From positions 9,351,501 through 9,415,500 of the forward strand of contig JAXRKN010000045.1 of NCBI GenBank assembly GCA_038502055.1: a stretch of 64,000 nt of DNA, read 5' to 3'. The first letter of the stretch is position 1, and each line of letters begins with the position of its first letter. A model generated the notes under the pieces. The model ran no database searches. It was not told where the DNA came from and saw only the letters and a program-made list of their open reading frames with translations. The translations under genes were made by a program, and so were the position numbers. This stretch comes from Tanytarsus gracilentus. Taxonomy: Eukaryota > Arthropoda > Insecta > Diptera > Chironomidae. Shown here one piece after another: positions 34,622 through 46,179 of this stretch.

Positions 34622-37344
34622 TCGATTTGAATTTTTTCTCATCTTTAATGAAATCCCAAATTGAGCCTGAATCCTAATCGATAATGCAGCCTCAAGGGAC
34701 GACATCTCTTCTCACAAATTTGATGAAAATCTTTACAAAAAATTGATTGAATTTTCTTCGTCAATAAACGCATTAAAAGCGAATTGAAATGTTTCAGCAT
34801 CCGAAGAGCGAGTGTAAGTATATGCATGGATAGAAATATCTCATGAATAAAAGATGACTGACTCTGCAAGCCATTCGGAAGGCGATGAACATCATCGTTC
34901 ATCAATATTCATATTATGTAACCTCCCCGACATTCTCTGACGAATGTCTACACGAAGATGCTGCAGAAAGAAAGTGAATTTATGCGAATATCACATTTTG
35001 ATAAATTGAGTTGTCAAATCGGAGTCATGCTTTACTTTAATCTCAGCAATGACACACGACGTATGTGTAAACAGATCACTGATTTTGCCTTTAGCGAAAA
35101 AAAATTATTTATGATAAATTTAGAGTCTTTACATTTTATGCTTTGATCAACAGAAAAAAGTGGAGAAATCTGATAAAAACTTTCAAAATCAAATCAAAAT
35201 TTCAAAAAGAACTTAAAGCCCAGCATCTACGAAATTAAAATTGAAATTTTATTGAAGGCGTTATGTACACAAGAACATTTTAAAAAATTATAAAATTGAT
35301 AAAGTTCAAAATGTCCAAAAAAAACTCCTGCTCTCTAAATTATTCACTCTTTTAATTTATCCTCTCTCAATTATGCGTTTAACGAACTCAGCAGCTCAAT
35401 CATTATGATTATGATTAATTTCATTTTTGTATGTGGCTTTCGGCAATGGAATTAACGAGCCAGTATTTATTTAATCATCAAGGGAGATTTAGCATTGTTA
35501 CTCCATCATCGACTGACCGATTTATAAATATTTAATCAACTCAATTGCATAATTTTCATCGCTCTCAATCCTCTGTTGCAAATTTTCAGCGGGTAGTTTT
35601 CGTTGACACAAAAAAAATGATGCATGTATGTGGAAATTAAGAAGTTTGTTTCGAAAAAAGTTTGTAAACTTACACAGAAAGTTGTTAAGAGCAATAAATT
35701 ACAATTTATGCTTGCCAATTCTCATTTCGAGGGAGAAACGGAGAAGCGGAAGAACATTTTCACTGAGCTGTAAGCGGAGGAAGTCTCATTGTTGTAAGCT
35801 AGTATGGAAAATTTGAGTGAACATGAAAAAAATTGTAATTTTACGATAAATTTTTAAATTTAAATATTTTTCGTATTCAAACGCATCGTTTTGTTTTAAA
35901 TAAATTTAAGAATATAATTTTTCTAAAATTTTCCGCAAGGATCTTCAACTTAAATCACACACACTTCCCATAACAAATGTGAGCTGATGAGAAAATGAAA
36001 AAAGTTTTCTTTCGTCTGCGTTAAGAACTTTCTAATGAGTGAAGTATGATTTTCATACCTTTTTCCTTCCTCAACGTATGCACAACAGCTACACGCGGCA
36101 CTGCCTTAATAAACCTTTTAACATTGTTTACAGCCGGAAAAAGTTTTTTCTGCGTTTCCTCGTGATATATATAAACAACACACATTATGGGAGACGACTG
36201 ACATAATAAAACATGGTAATTTATTGAGCTTATGAAACCGATATTGCCTCGCTTAGTTACCTGCTAAAGAAAATAGCGGAAGTTTTATGGGAGAGTGAGT
36301 GAAATTTTTTCACACAAAAAAAGCTGTCAAAGTACTTAGCAGTTCCTTCATCGCCATGCACGCCTTTTGAATTACAAACAATAATTTTTGGGCTTTACAC
36401 TGGTGGAGTGTGAGCGGTAGAAAAAAGAGTCATTATCAAGTGCCCAAGCAATAAACGAACCCTCGAGTGGGCAATCATCGGCGTTGCCACTCGATAGAGA
36501 ATTTCTTCTGTTTGCTTCTCGAGAAAGTCGCAATTTCTCACGTTTTCCGATTCCATAAAGCCACCATCGTACACACATTGTGTGTATATGCTTTATTTAC
36601 CTAAAAAAATCAACTCTGACAAGGGATGAAAATGTTTTGTAAATTTTAAATCTACAATTTTTGAAATATTTAAATTTAAACCTTTTTTATTATTGAAATT
36701 ATGCCCGTTTAAAAATGAGAGTAAAGACCTATAAATTACTGATTTTTCATGAACCATATAAATGTTTCGTAGTTCTTTTTTGTAACGTTTCTTTTTAATT
36801 TAAATGTCCAGCAGTCAAAAATGCAAGGGGATTTTCTCTTGGGCGGCGGGCTGCGGGCTGCGTTCAGGCGGCCTCAAAAAAGCTGGGCGGCCCTTGGCGA
36901 CTCTAGGCGGCCCTAGGCGGCTCTAGGCGGCCCTAGGCGGCCCTTGGCGGCTCTGGGCGGCTCAACTTTTTCTAGGCGGCTCGGGCGTTTCTCAAATTTT
37001 TTCCGCCGCCCGAGTAAATTTCCCCCCGCAAAAATGCGACTGCAAGATAAAATTTCAAGCTCACCACACCTTGCAACTTTACACCATTCCGTTCAATATC
37101 AACCAACTCACAAGAGCAAAGGAAAACGGATTAACATGTTCTACGTGACTTTTTGGTGATTTTCGAGGCGAATAAACAAATATTAAAGTCATAATTGCCA
37201 TTGAACAAGATTCGACAGAAGTGGAAAAAAATGTTCTTTACTTTATTTTTCTCTGTTAAGAGTGTGCTACATTTTGTGTGTGTAATGATCTAAGTTTATA
37301 GTTTATGCGAGAAAATCTCACAGTTTATTGTAAATATAAAAATT
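34622..37344. other. Intergenic region between the CAP/TLP cluster and the lectin pair
   Basis: About 2.7 kb without a supported gene. The only structured item is the GC-rich element at 36825-37028. Open frames here are short and have no homology-like motif. A minus-strand AATAAA at 37324-37329 belongs to the lectin gene that follows. Confidence 0.45.
36825..37028. mobile_element. Short GC-rich element with 9-bp target duplication and imperfect inverted ends
   Basis: A 204-bp block stands out by its GC content in AT-rich DNA and consists largely of repeated CTAGGCGGCC/CTTGGCGGCT-like decamers. It is bounded by an exact 9-bp direct repeat, CAAAAATGC, at 36816-36824 and 37029-37037. Its ends are imperfect inverted repeats (left AGGGGATTTTCTC..GGGCGGCGG; right, reversed, GGGGGGAAATTTACTCGGGCGGCGG). 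A 9-bp duplication is typical of Mutator-like and Foldback elements. No coding capacity. Confidence 0.7.
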
Positions 37345-38177
37345 TCAGCACTCCGCTGAGTTGCCCGATGTCCAAAGCATTCTTCCACTTTTTTTCTTGA
37401 GAACAAACTGTCCATCATTTTGCAGAGCGGCATGATCGGCTCTATCGAAGAGATTTGTTACATGACTTAGCATGAAATAGTGACCAGGATTCCAAATCGC
37501 TTCATCTCGAGTGTTGTAAAGTACAAAATCTCCATCGACTTGAAAAAATTACATTTAATAATTAATTTTAAATTATCGATCATAATCACCTTGCATGCAT
37601 GCTTGATTGACATCGGTGTTGAAAGTTTTCGTTGACCAAATGACAACGTTATCGCGATTATGATAAATTACTAAATTTCCATCATTTTGTAGAATTAAAA
37701 AGAAACATTTATTTTTTGAGTAAATCACGTCATTGTGGTGCATGCATTGTCCTTTATTGATCACGTGGTCAAAACTATTTTGAGGTGCTGAAATTTAATT
37801 TTTTAATATAATTTCATATAAAATTAATTTATTACTTTCTGTTGTTAATTTAATCGGAGTTAACGAACTTGAAACTTCTTCATGATCTTTTGTATAAAAA
37901 TCTGTCGAAAAAATCTCAAATGTCGTTGATGCTGACTCTGGCTGTTTTTCTTTAAAAATATTTAAAACTTCAATTGCGCTCAAAGTTATTAAAAGTGAAA
38001 GAAAAAGTCCAGCAATGACGTAAAAAAATAATTTTCGTGGATTTTTTCGCAAATAAACAATCAATCGGATGTTAATTTTTGAGTGTTCTCGATCACTCTG
38101 AGGTGCAATCAACTGTTCTTCGTCTGTCTGTCGATAAAAATTAGTTGAGGGAATTTTAATAAATTTTTCTTTACCAT
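37345..38177 (-). CDS. Membrane-anchored bulb-type (GNA-like) mannose-binding lectin
   Basis: Four exons are proposed: 38177-38175 (ATG only), 38127-37836, 37787-37590 and 37538-37345. They are joined by introns of 47, 48 and 51 bp with GT-AG ends, giving 228 residues. The second to fourth exons are firm because frame and motifs continue; the one-codon first exon is a guess. The tail is short and basic (RKNPRK), the span is residues about 34-54, followed by a Ser/Thr-rich stalk. The outer part holds three beta-prism-II repeats. The first has the mannose motif Q-x-D-x-N-x-V-x-Y intact (QNDGNLVIY); the second has N changed to D (QVDGDFVLY); the third is degenerate (QNDGQFVLK). Such lectins are common in monocot plants and known in some fish, but unusual in insects. 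The head-to-head partner is at 38395. AATAAA lies at 37324-37329. Confidence 0.8.
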
Positions 38178-38394
38178 TTTTTTAAATCTTCCAATTTGTT
38201 CAAAGATCGAAATAAAACTAATTCATTTTCGGCTATTTATCACTAGGATTGGAAAACTGTCGACATATCGGGCTTATCTTAGTTGCGATTTAAGTCATAA
38301 ATATTTTTAGCTTCGATAATCTTATCAAAAAATTTTAATTATTTCGAAACATAAATTGCCGACTATTTCAGTAGAATTCTGCCTGTCTATAAGG
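38178..38394. promoter_or_regulatory. Bidirectional promoter of the lectin pair with four GATA-type sites
   Basis: Only 217 bp separate the two divergent start codons. Four WGATAR-type words lie within 91 bp: TTATCA at 38237-38242, TTATCT at 38274-38279, CGATAA at 38314-38319 and TTATCA at 38322-38327. GATA factors drive gut and fat-body genes in insects, so joint expression of the pair there is a reasonable inference. No clear TATA box. Confidence 0.5.
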
Positions 38395-39588
38395 ATGAAC
38401 GTTTTTGAGAACGACATAGCCTCAGTTTATTCGGAATCGACGATCTACGAATCGGAAATTGTCGCGAGAGATATTGAAGAGTATGAAAGAAATCAAAGAC
38501 TTCGGCAATTTGGACTGTTGACAGATTTTGAGGAGGAAAGACAGATTGACTTGATCGAATCGATTAGAAATGGCGATAATTATGATCGAGTTGGATTGAT
38601 TGAAAATCACGAGGAAGAAAATCAAGAAGAAGAAAATTCAACAATTTGCTTAAAATTTAATTACCGCACTAAAACGTTTATTAAATTTGTCAAGACAAAA
38701 AATTTCGTGATTTTATTTTTCTTTACCGTAATTTTGGCATCAATAATTTCACTTGGAATATTTTGGATAATTAAAGTTAAAACAAGTTTAAGAATAGCAA
38801 ATACAACGGAAAGGAGCAACTCGTCCACTTCATCTCAAGAAAATTTTACAACATCATTTCCTCAAAGTTCGAAAACTTCCCAAAACGAATCAAGCACTGA
38901 AGGTAAAATTTTAATTTTAATTAAGAAGCTTCAAAGTGGATTTTAACTTTTTATTTCTTAAGTGCATGAAATTTAAAAATTTAATTTTTAAATTCGTGAT
39001 AGCTTAAATTCAAATAATTTTTTTAATCCGTACAGATTAGATTTTAATCCAATAGGATTAATTTTTTTTAAATATTTAAGAATATTTTTTAAAATATTGT
39101 TTAAATTTGTCATTTAGCTCTTTAGATTTAATTTTAAAATTTTAACTTTCAGGATCGACAAAATATTTAGGATTCTCGCTTGCAAAAGGAAGATGCATCT
39201 ATGTTGGCAATGTAATGGTCTCTGAAAACGGCTGTTTTTATTTAACCATTCAAGAAGACGGAAACATGGTCATTTACCGGAAAAGTGATAGAAAAGCTCT
39301 TTGGAGTACAGATTCAGTAGGACGAAATTCTTATGAAGCTTGCTTTCAAAGTAAATTATTAAACTATTTTAATTGATTTTTAAAAAATCTTTTCAAGGTG
39401 ATGGAAATTTTGTTTTGTATACAAAAAAGCATGAAATCGTTTGGGCACCAACTGCTCTTTGGACTACTTATCATGTGGTGAATATCCTGAACAGGCCAGA
39501 TACTGTTTACCTGTCAGATCAAGGACAGCTTATTTTTGCACGATACGGTAAACAAAAGTGGGCAACACCCAAAATATCTGAATGTTGA
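38395..39588 (+). CDS. Membrane-anchored bulb-type (GNA-like) mannose-binding lectin with long signalling-like tail
   Basis: Exons 38395-38902, 39153-39350 and 39398-39588 (introns of 250 and 47 bp) give 298 residues. The cytoplasmic tail (residues 1-103) is acidic and contains TIYESEIVARDIEEYER (16-32), closely matching the tail of the membrane TLP. Residues about 104-127 are the membrane span; then comes a Ser/Thr/Asn-rich stalk with several N-glycosylation sequons. From about 171 there are three beta-prism-II repeats. Two have the exact mannose-binding motif (QEDGNMVIY and QSDGNFVLY); the third (SDQGQLIFA) is degenerate. The second intron splits the codon after the Q of repeat 2, exactly as in the divergent partner, and the middle exon is 198 bp in both genes. 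The upstream open frame has no ATG, so I start at 38395. Inferred role: cell-surface glycan receptor. Confidence 0.85.
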
Positions 39589-42018
39589 ATTTTGGTATGA
39601 AAATTTAATTAATTTTTAATGAGTCCTAGGATTAATTCAAAAAAATATTTATCAAAAATTTTATTCATTTCTAAAGATAAAAAAAATATTAAAATTTAAT
39701 GCAGAATTCCATTATTTTTACTGTCAATAATCAACTCGACAAAAATTACTCACATTTCTTATCGCTTAAGTTGACCGAACACACTCGGGTATTTCAATTT
39801 TTACGATGTGTTGATAATACATAAAAACTACTTGTTATGAGTTCAAATATCGACCGATAATCTTTGACACACAGTAAAAGTTATGAGATTTTGATATGGA
39901 TTTAATAAAAAAATGTTGAAAATTTGAGCATTTTTGAAAAAAATTCATAAAAGTCATAAAATATATTCTTGATCTTGAAATTAATTAATTAATAAGGCAC
40001 GCAAAAAAACACGAAAATCAATAAATTAAACGCTAAACTTCTACCCCTAAAATCCCTCGTCGCTGAAAGCCTTTTCGTGTTTTAATAATTACCCACACAA
40101 TTTTTAATCACACTAATTAATTGCTCGCTCTCTGTGAAATTGGAGTGGGAGAGGTGAATTTTCATTTACCGCATTATTAACAAATTTTAATGCTGATTGA
40201 AGAGAGATTGGCCAACTTCCGAGTACTAATTGACTTCTTGCTTGCGCCTCAAGGCTAAAAATTTATGCTAATTATATTTTTCCATTTTAAGTAAATTGGA
40301 ATTAATGAAGATAAGTCGATGACTGATATTTTTGGGGGTTAATTATGCCATGCTGAAAAATCGATTCTTTACTTCACCCTCAAGCACCAACTGAGGCAGT
40401 GAAAATGCAAAATTTATATGTGAAAACATTAAAAGACGTAAACACATGCTTAATGTCTTTTTTCCACTCAATTTTCCTCGCTCTCATCATGATGTTTTTT
40501 CTTCTTCTTTTTATATGTCTGCGTATATAGGCAATTGAATAAAGTACACAACATAATGGCACTGCTCGACATGATGAAAAATGAATTGCAATTTCACAAC
40601 TTTTGATTGCTCACGAAAGAAAACAATTAATTTCTTTCTTTATCCTCAATTCATTGCGTTTATACTCTGTTAAAATGTTTAAAGAATCATTTTTGAAATT
40701 ACCGGGGAGAAGAAATCATGATGCACGTGAAGTTGGATGAAAAATATCAAAACCCACAGGAAGTAGTTGCCGCGCAATCTTTTATCGAATAAGTTTTTTG
40801 AACAATAATTTAATCAAAAAATTAAAGTTTTTTCAGAATTATAATTTTTTTGAGTCTAATCAGAAATTTCACAGCAAAACTGTGGAAAAACTTTTGTGTC
40901 TGTATCCACTTCAAAAAGTAATTTTAAAAAATAATTTAATTCATCATCAAACTGTTTAAACTTTGCACAAACGTGTGCCCTTCACAACTTTTATTTGTTC
41001 ACCTGAAAGTTTTCAATGCAAATCAACAAATTGATGGCATGCTTTACAAAACAGAGCTCATCAGTTGTTTGAACGTTTACTTTATTTATCATCTTTGTAA
41101 AAAAATATATTTTAAAATTAAAAAATTCAGTTTTTCATCAATTTAGACTCCACGGTATGTCACTTGCTACAAAAGCAAACAAAACTTGAACGCTTAACAA
41201 GACTGATGAAATGAACTTTAGATTTCCTCCAACAAATTTTAAATTCATGCCATTGCGGCGGCACTTAATTTTCTTTCTTTCCTCTTTTTCACGCAAAAAA
41301 AGGAAGAAGATGAGAATGAAGGTGAAATGAGCGCTGAATGTCGAGAGAGAAACAAAGAGTAAATAAATCAATTTAATTACATCATAAACAAGCGAAAGGT
41401 AAAAGTTTTCGTGCCATGCCATAAAAAGTTCTTCTCGATACTCGAAGGGGAAATTTTCTTTTGAGGGATTTTCATCATCCACGTTTATGTGAATACAATT
41501 TGAAATTTGTACTGAAATATGTTCTTGCCATTAACCCCATCCACACTAACATAACGTTTAAACACGCGCGTGTGTGTTTAAAGATTGAAATTCTCTCGAA
41601 AAAGTTTTTTTTTACATTCTGCTTAAATTACATATTACCCGAAATGTGTGTTAACGGAGTGAAGTGTGAACCTTTTTGAAATTAATTTTCTTGAAAATAT
41701 TTTTGTTGTTATTCGTTGAGCTTAAAATGAATTAGACTTTTTTTGGAGTGAGCTCATGTGCACCAATTTATTATGTTGAATGAAAAATAATTAGTTTAAA
41801 TTTTTTTTGAGTTTGCTGAATTTTTTAAAATAATTTTAAAGTATCATAGTTTACTCGTAATGTTACTTATAAGTTTTTAAAAATTAATTTTATTTATTTT
41901 AAATACACATAAAAATTCTCACAATCACCATTAAAACTTTTCAACCCCTTTTACCAGAAAGAGCGTAACAACACCCAAATATGGGTTTTGATATATGTTT
42001 CATTAATATAACAATAAT
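39589..42018. other. Intergenic region between the lectin pair and the CRAL-TRIO genes
   Basis: About 2.4 kb of AT-rich DNA. No reading frame shows a recognised motif or plausible exon borders, and no repeat element was identified. Confidence 0.4.
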
Positions 42019-42990
42019 TTAATCAATTTCTAGCTTTCTAAAACTTCCAATATTTTCCTCTTTCGATCCTCTCAAAATTTCAGCTTTTTCTAAATCAACT
42101 TCGACAGTGTCAAAAAATTTCGTCACAATTTTTGCAGTTTCTTTTAGTTTTTCTCGCAAGTTCTCGATTGCTTCAGACTGAGAATTTATTCCTCCAAGTT
42201 CTTTGGTTAATAGTGAAACGTCTATGACATTCGCAAGTTCATTCACATCGCTGAGAATTTGAACACGTTCATTGATTGAGTCACTCAATGCCATACGAAC
42301 CACCTTGAAGAATTGCGATGCAATTTGAGGCAATCCTATAAAAATTAGTTTCTTCATTCTGAACGGCAAATTTCGAGCCGAACTTGAAAAATCAAACACT
42401 GATTTCAGACTAAAGAGACCAAAAAAATTCGACGGTGCATCTTGAAAGTTGTTGATGTAAGAAATTCCTGCAATTTGAGTTTCGGCTTCAAAAGAAATTG
42501 TGTTGAACACCAAAGTGTGTAAAAGCAACACATCATCGCCTTTAAATTTTTCTTTTATATTCTTATTGGCCACTGAAACTATGCGACGACCTTCAGCATC
42601 GCGTTCTTTCATCACCGTTATGTAGCCGTCCTCATAGAGATCTAGAGCACGTTCCAAACTCTCTCCGCGAAAATTGAACCATTCGGGATGAGTTTTTACA
42701 TAAATCATTGTCTTCTCAAAACTGTCAAAAACTTTTGACATTTGATATTTTTTTACACGCAAAAATCCAAGAAGCAAGAAATCTAAAAGTTAATTAAAAT
42801 GTTAAAAAAATATTTAAATTAAATTTAGAAAAAATGTAAATCTACCTTCAATCTCTTCACTCTTGACATTAATGAACGGATGCTTTGCAATCCAGTCTTT
42901 AAACTGCTCAATTGACTGCTGCTTTCGACTCTCAGTTTCTCCCAATTCCTCCTCAGCTTTTTTGATGAAAAAATCAGATAAACTGCTCAT
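42019..42990 (-). CDS. CRAL-TRIO lipid-transfer protein, 302 aa
   Basis: Exons 42990-42846 and 42782-42019 are joined over a 63-bp intron (GTAGAT...CTTTTAG), giving 302 residues, a normal length for the insect alpha-tocopherol-transfer/clavesin-like group. Residues 1 to about 90 are the CRAL-TRIO N-terminal helical region: KDWIAKHPFI, then FLLLGFLRVKKYQMSKVFDSF and HPEWF. The lipid-binding domain follows, with ISYINNF, PFRMKKLIFIGLPQIASQFF and a helical gate region. The C-terminus ends GSFRKLEID, shared with its neighbours. There is no signal peptide, so it acts inside the cell, moving small hydrophobic ligands such as retinoids, tocopherol or phosphoinositides. The ligand cannot be read from sequence. 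It is arranged in tandem with a paralogue at 43705 and a decayed copy beyond. Confidence 0.93.
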
Positions 42991-43704
42991 GATGATTTAT
43001 AAAAATTATTTCTTCTCCTCTGGTCCGAGACTAGCTAAAGACTGATCTCTAAAAATATTTCTTTAAGGTTTTTAATATAACGCAAATTATTTTATTGAAA
43101 TTGTTTTTTAATTTGGGTCAACACAGCTTTATTGTTCATGTTCAGTTTGACATTTCGTGTCTTTAATTGCTATTGGATTGCAAAAAACTTTAAAGCCCAT
43201 TTTCTTTCAAATGTATATTTAACAATTTTATATATTAGTAATAATTTATTCAAAAAATTAAAAATACAAAAATATAAAAATATCAATTTCTCAATTTAAT
43301 TTAATTCTAGATAAATAACTTTTTATCTTTGTTATTGTAGAATTAATAAAAAATTAATGGAAAGTCCAAAATTGACGGAGCACAAAATAAAACGGAGATT
43401 CGAGCAACTTCGAAATATTTTATTTTTTCACATGAATATTTTTTCGAATCAAGTTCAAATATTATTTTTTGTTTACTATCCATTTAATAAAAATTTGAAC
43501 TTTAGATCCCATTGTCGTTTTTTGGACTGAAATATTGAGAGTGTTTTGAATTCTTATTTATGAAAAGTTGTTTTTTAGAAGTTCAGAATTCCACTTTAAT
43601 AAAAATAATGTTGACGGTTTAAATAAATCTACATTTAAAGCTTTAAAAAATAATTTTAAATAAGAAAACTAATTCCCCAAAAATCTTTAAAAACCCACTA
43701 ATTA
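42991..43704. other. Spacer between tandem CRAL-TRIO genes
   Basis: 714 bp of AT-rich DNA with no coding signal. It should contain the promoter of the left gene and the 3' end of the right gene; neither is clearly marked. Confidence 0.4.
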
Positions 43705-45243
43705 TTAATCAATCTCCAACTTTCTAAAGCTACCAACATTTTCATGTAAATTTTTCATCGCTTCCGCTCTCGTCATGTCAATTTCAAAGTCAAGAAAATC
43801 TCTTAGAGTTCCTAAATTCTCATCTATCACTTTCCTAAAATCTTTCACCACTTCACTCTCATCACTTTTTCCACCGTACTCCTTCGTCATCACTCCCTGC
43901 TCAACGACAGACCACAATTCTTTGGTCTCATCGAAAACTTGAAATCGCTTGCTCATGACCTCGCTCAATGCGAGTTTGATAATGTTCAGGAATTGTGTTG
44001 CAAAATGTGGCAAGCCGACGAGACAAATGTTTTTTAGTCGAACAGGCGTCATTTTGAGTTGTAGAGTAAACTCATAGATTGACTTAAGTGGATACATCAT
44101 TAAGTATTTCATTGTTATTCCCGTGAAGTCATCTATGTAAACGATGCCAGATATTTGAGTAGGTTCCTCAATCGCCAGCATCATAATCACCAAGCAATGC
44201 AATCTGAACACATCATCAGAGTCATGCTCCATCATGTCGAGGTCATTATTGCAAATCATAACTCTTCGTCCCTCGGAATCGCGCTCGTTCATGACCTTCA
44301 AAAATCCACGATCATACAAAGATAATGCTTTCTCTAGTCGATCTTGTGACCAATCAAACCAACTCTCGTGTGTTCTGATGAAAATTAAAGCCTTCTCGAA
44401 TGACTCAAACACTTTGTCCATCGAGTATTTGCGTGCCCGCAAAAATGGAATTAAAAAAATGTCATCTGAAATAATTTTCAATTAATTTTTTTTAACAAAA
44501 CTTTACTTTTGGTGTGTACAATCAATTAATAGAGTAAACTGCTCAAATAGTTTTAAATGAATGCTTTATGTGCAATTTTAGAATCAACAAATCATTTTAT
44601 TTATTTTGGAGTAGGAAAAAATGACTCGGCTCTTTATGTTATTGATTTATTTAATTATCGAGAATTGTGATAAAAAATTATTTTGGTGTAAAAATTGAAT
44701 GCTGAAAATTTTGTTGATTTTTCAACATGTTTGAGTTTTACCGTCAAAAACATGTCATTCAAAAATTACGACACGTTAAAATTTAATTTTTTTATCAGTT
44801 ATTTTAATTTTTGTATTTAATTTTTTGATTAAAGCTTGTAAATTAATAATAAACTGCAGTGACGTAATTCATGAACGAGTTATAAAAATAGGGTGAAATT
44901 TTTTTTTTTGAAATTTTAAAGCTGCAAAATTTATTTCAACCTTTTTTTTCGAAATTAATTCAAAAAAGATCATAAATCGTGTCAATACTAACTTCAAGGT
45001 CACGAATTAACTTAATTAATTTTCCCACAAATACTTTTATAATGTGAAACCATTTTTGCACGCACGTGTACATAAAAATAAATCTTATAAAAAAGCAATT
45101 TTCTGACCTGTTCTCACTCGTTTAATAAATGGGTGCTTTGCTATCCATTCACGAAATTGCTTCAACGATTGCTCTTTTCGACTCTCATCCTCACGAACCT
45201 CTTCGAGGGCTTTTTTGCGAAATACCGATGTCAATTTGATCAT
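43705..45243 (-). CDS. CRAL-TRIO lipid-transfer protein, 298 aa (paralogue)
   Basis: Exons 45243-45108 and 44465-43705 are separated by a 642-bp intron (GTCAGA...ATTTCAG), giving 298 residues. The N-terminal region shows SRKEQSLKQFREWIAKHPFI, FLRARKYSMDKVFESFEKA and HESWFDW. The lipid-binding domain has ISGIVYIDDFTG, PVRLKNICLVGLPHFATQF and the usual acidic C-terminal helices, ending VGSFRKLEID. Intron position and phase equal those of the gene at 42019, so the two are tandem duplicates; only intron size differs (642 against 63 bp). It is cytosolic by absence of signal or membrane segments. The ligand is unknown. Confidence 0.93.
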
Positions 45244-45455
45244 ATTAGAACTAATTTTTTTTGTGTGCTTCTGAAATCACAGCTGATGATCGACTGAAAT
45301 TGTGAGATTCTCAAAACTTTGTGCGTTGAAAAAGAAAAAAATTATCACGTAAGTATTTGTGCCATCTACAAGCAGCGTCAATATGTGCAGAAATGAGAAT
45401 ATAAAAACCTGTGTACCATAATTTGCAAGTCACTTAACCGGTTTCTATGTTGCGC

Positions 45456-46179
45456 TTAATCAATTTCTAATTTTCTAAAGCTTCCAACGGTCTCGTGCGA
45501 ATTTATCAGCCTTCAAATCAAGTTCAAAGTAAAATTTTGAGAGTTTTTTCTTTGATGTAATTTTAATCATTTCCTAAGTTCAATTTTGGTGTCAAAACTT
45601 AAAGACGCTCCACATTACAAACACTTGGCATGCATTCCACTCCATTAAATCACTTTGATGAAATTTAAAACTGTCATGTAAAGTTTACAAAACGCATGAT
45701 TATAATGCAAATATGATTGAGTGTTATCAACGTGACACGTTCACTCAAGGTTACAATGTAAAATTTAAAAATTAATGAAAATATTTCATCACTTGTGCAA
45801 TCATAAAAGTTTATTGAAATTAGCGCTAATTTGTGAGTCTTGGTCGAGTTTAATTATCATCGATCACTCATCAAAAGACTGTTATTGCCAATTATCATCG
45901 ACCTTGAGGCTTGCGATGCTTTATTTCTTTTAAATATCTTGAACTCAGTTGAGGTGATGTGTTTACGACAAACGACAAATAAAAATACAATGCCAAAAAA
46001 ACACAGAGCACTTAAAATTAAATGAAAAATGTTGAATTCAAAAAAACCGTTAAATTTAAAAAATAAATTTTCAATTTTTTATTTTTTGATATTTTGCAGT
46101 CCACTCACGAAATTATTTTAGTCACTGCTGTTTTATCTTTTCGAGTTTCCTCTTTTGCCTTTACCGGCAATTTGCTCAT
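45456..46179 (-). pseudogene. Degenerate third CRAL-TRIO copy
   Basis: Two pieces of the same gene plan survive in the right order. At 46179-46085 an ATG opens a first-exon relic, and the bases AATTTCGTGAGTGGA match the QFREW region of the neighbour, but the frame is broken. At about 45560-45456 the last exon's end is legible: FELDLKAD, then a frame shift where about 11 bases are missing relative to the neighbour, then NSHETVGSFRKLEID and a stop. The whole lipid-binding domain between them is gone. No functional product is expected. Confidence 0.8.
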
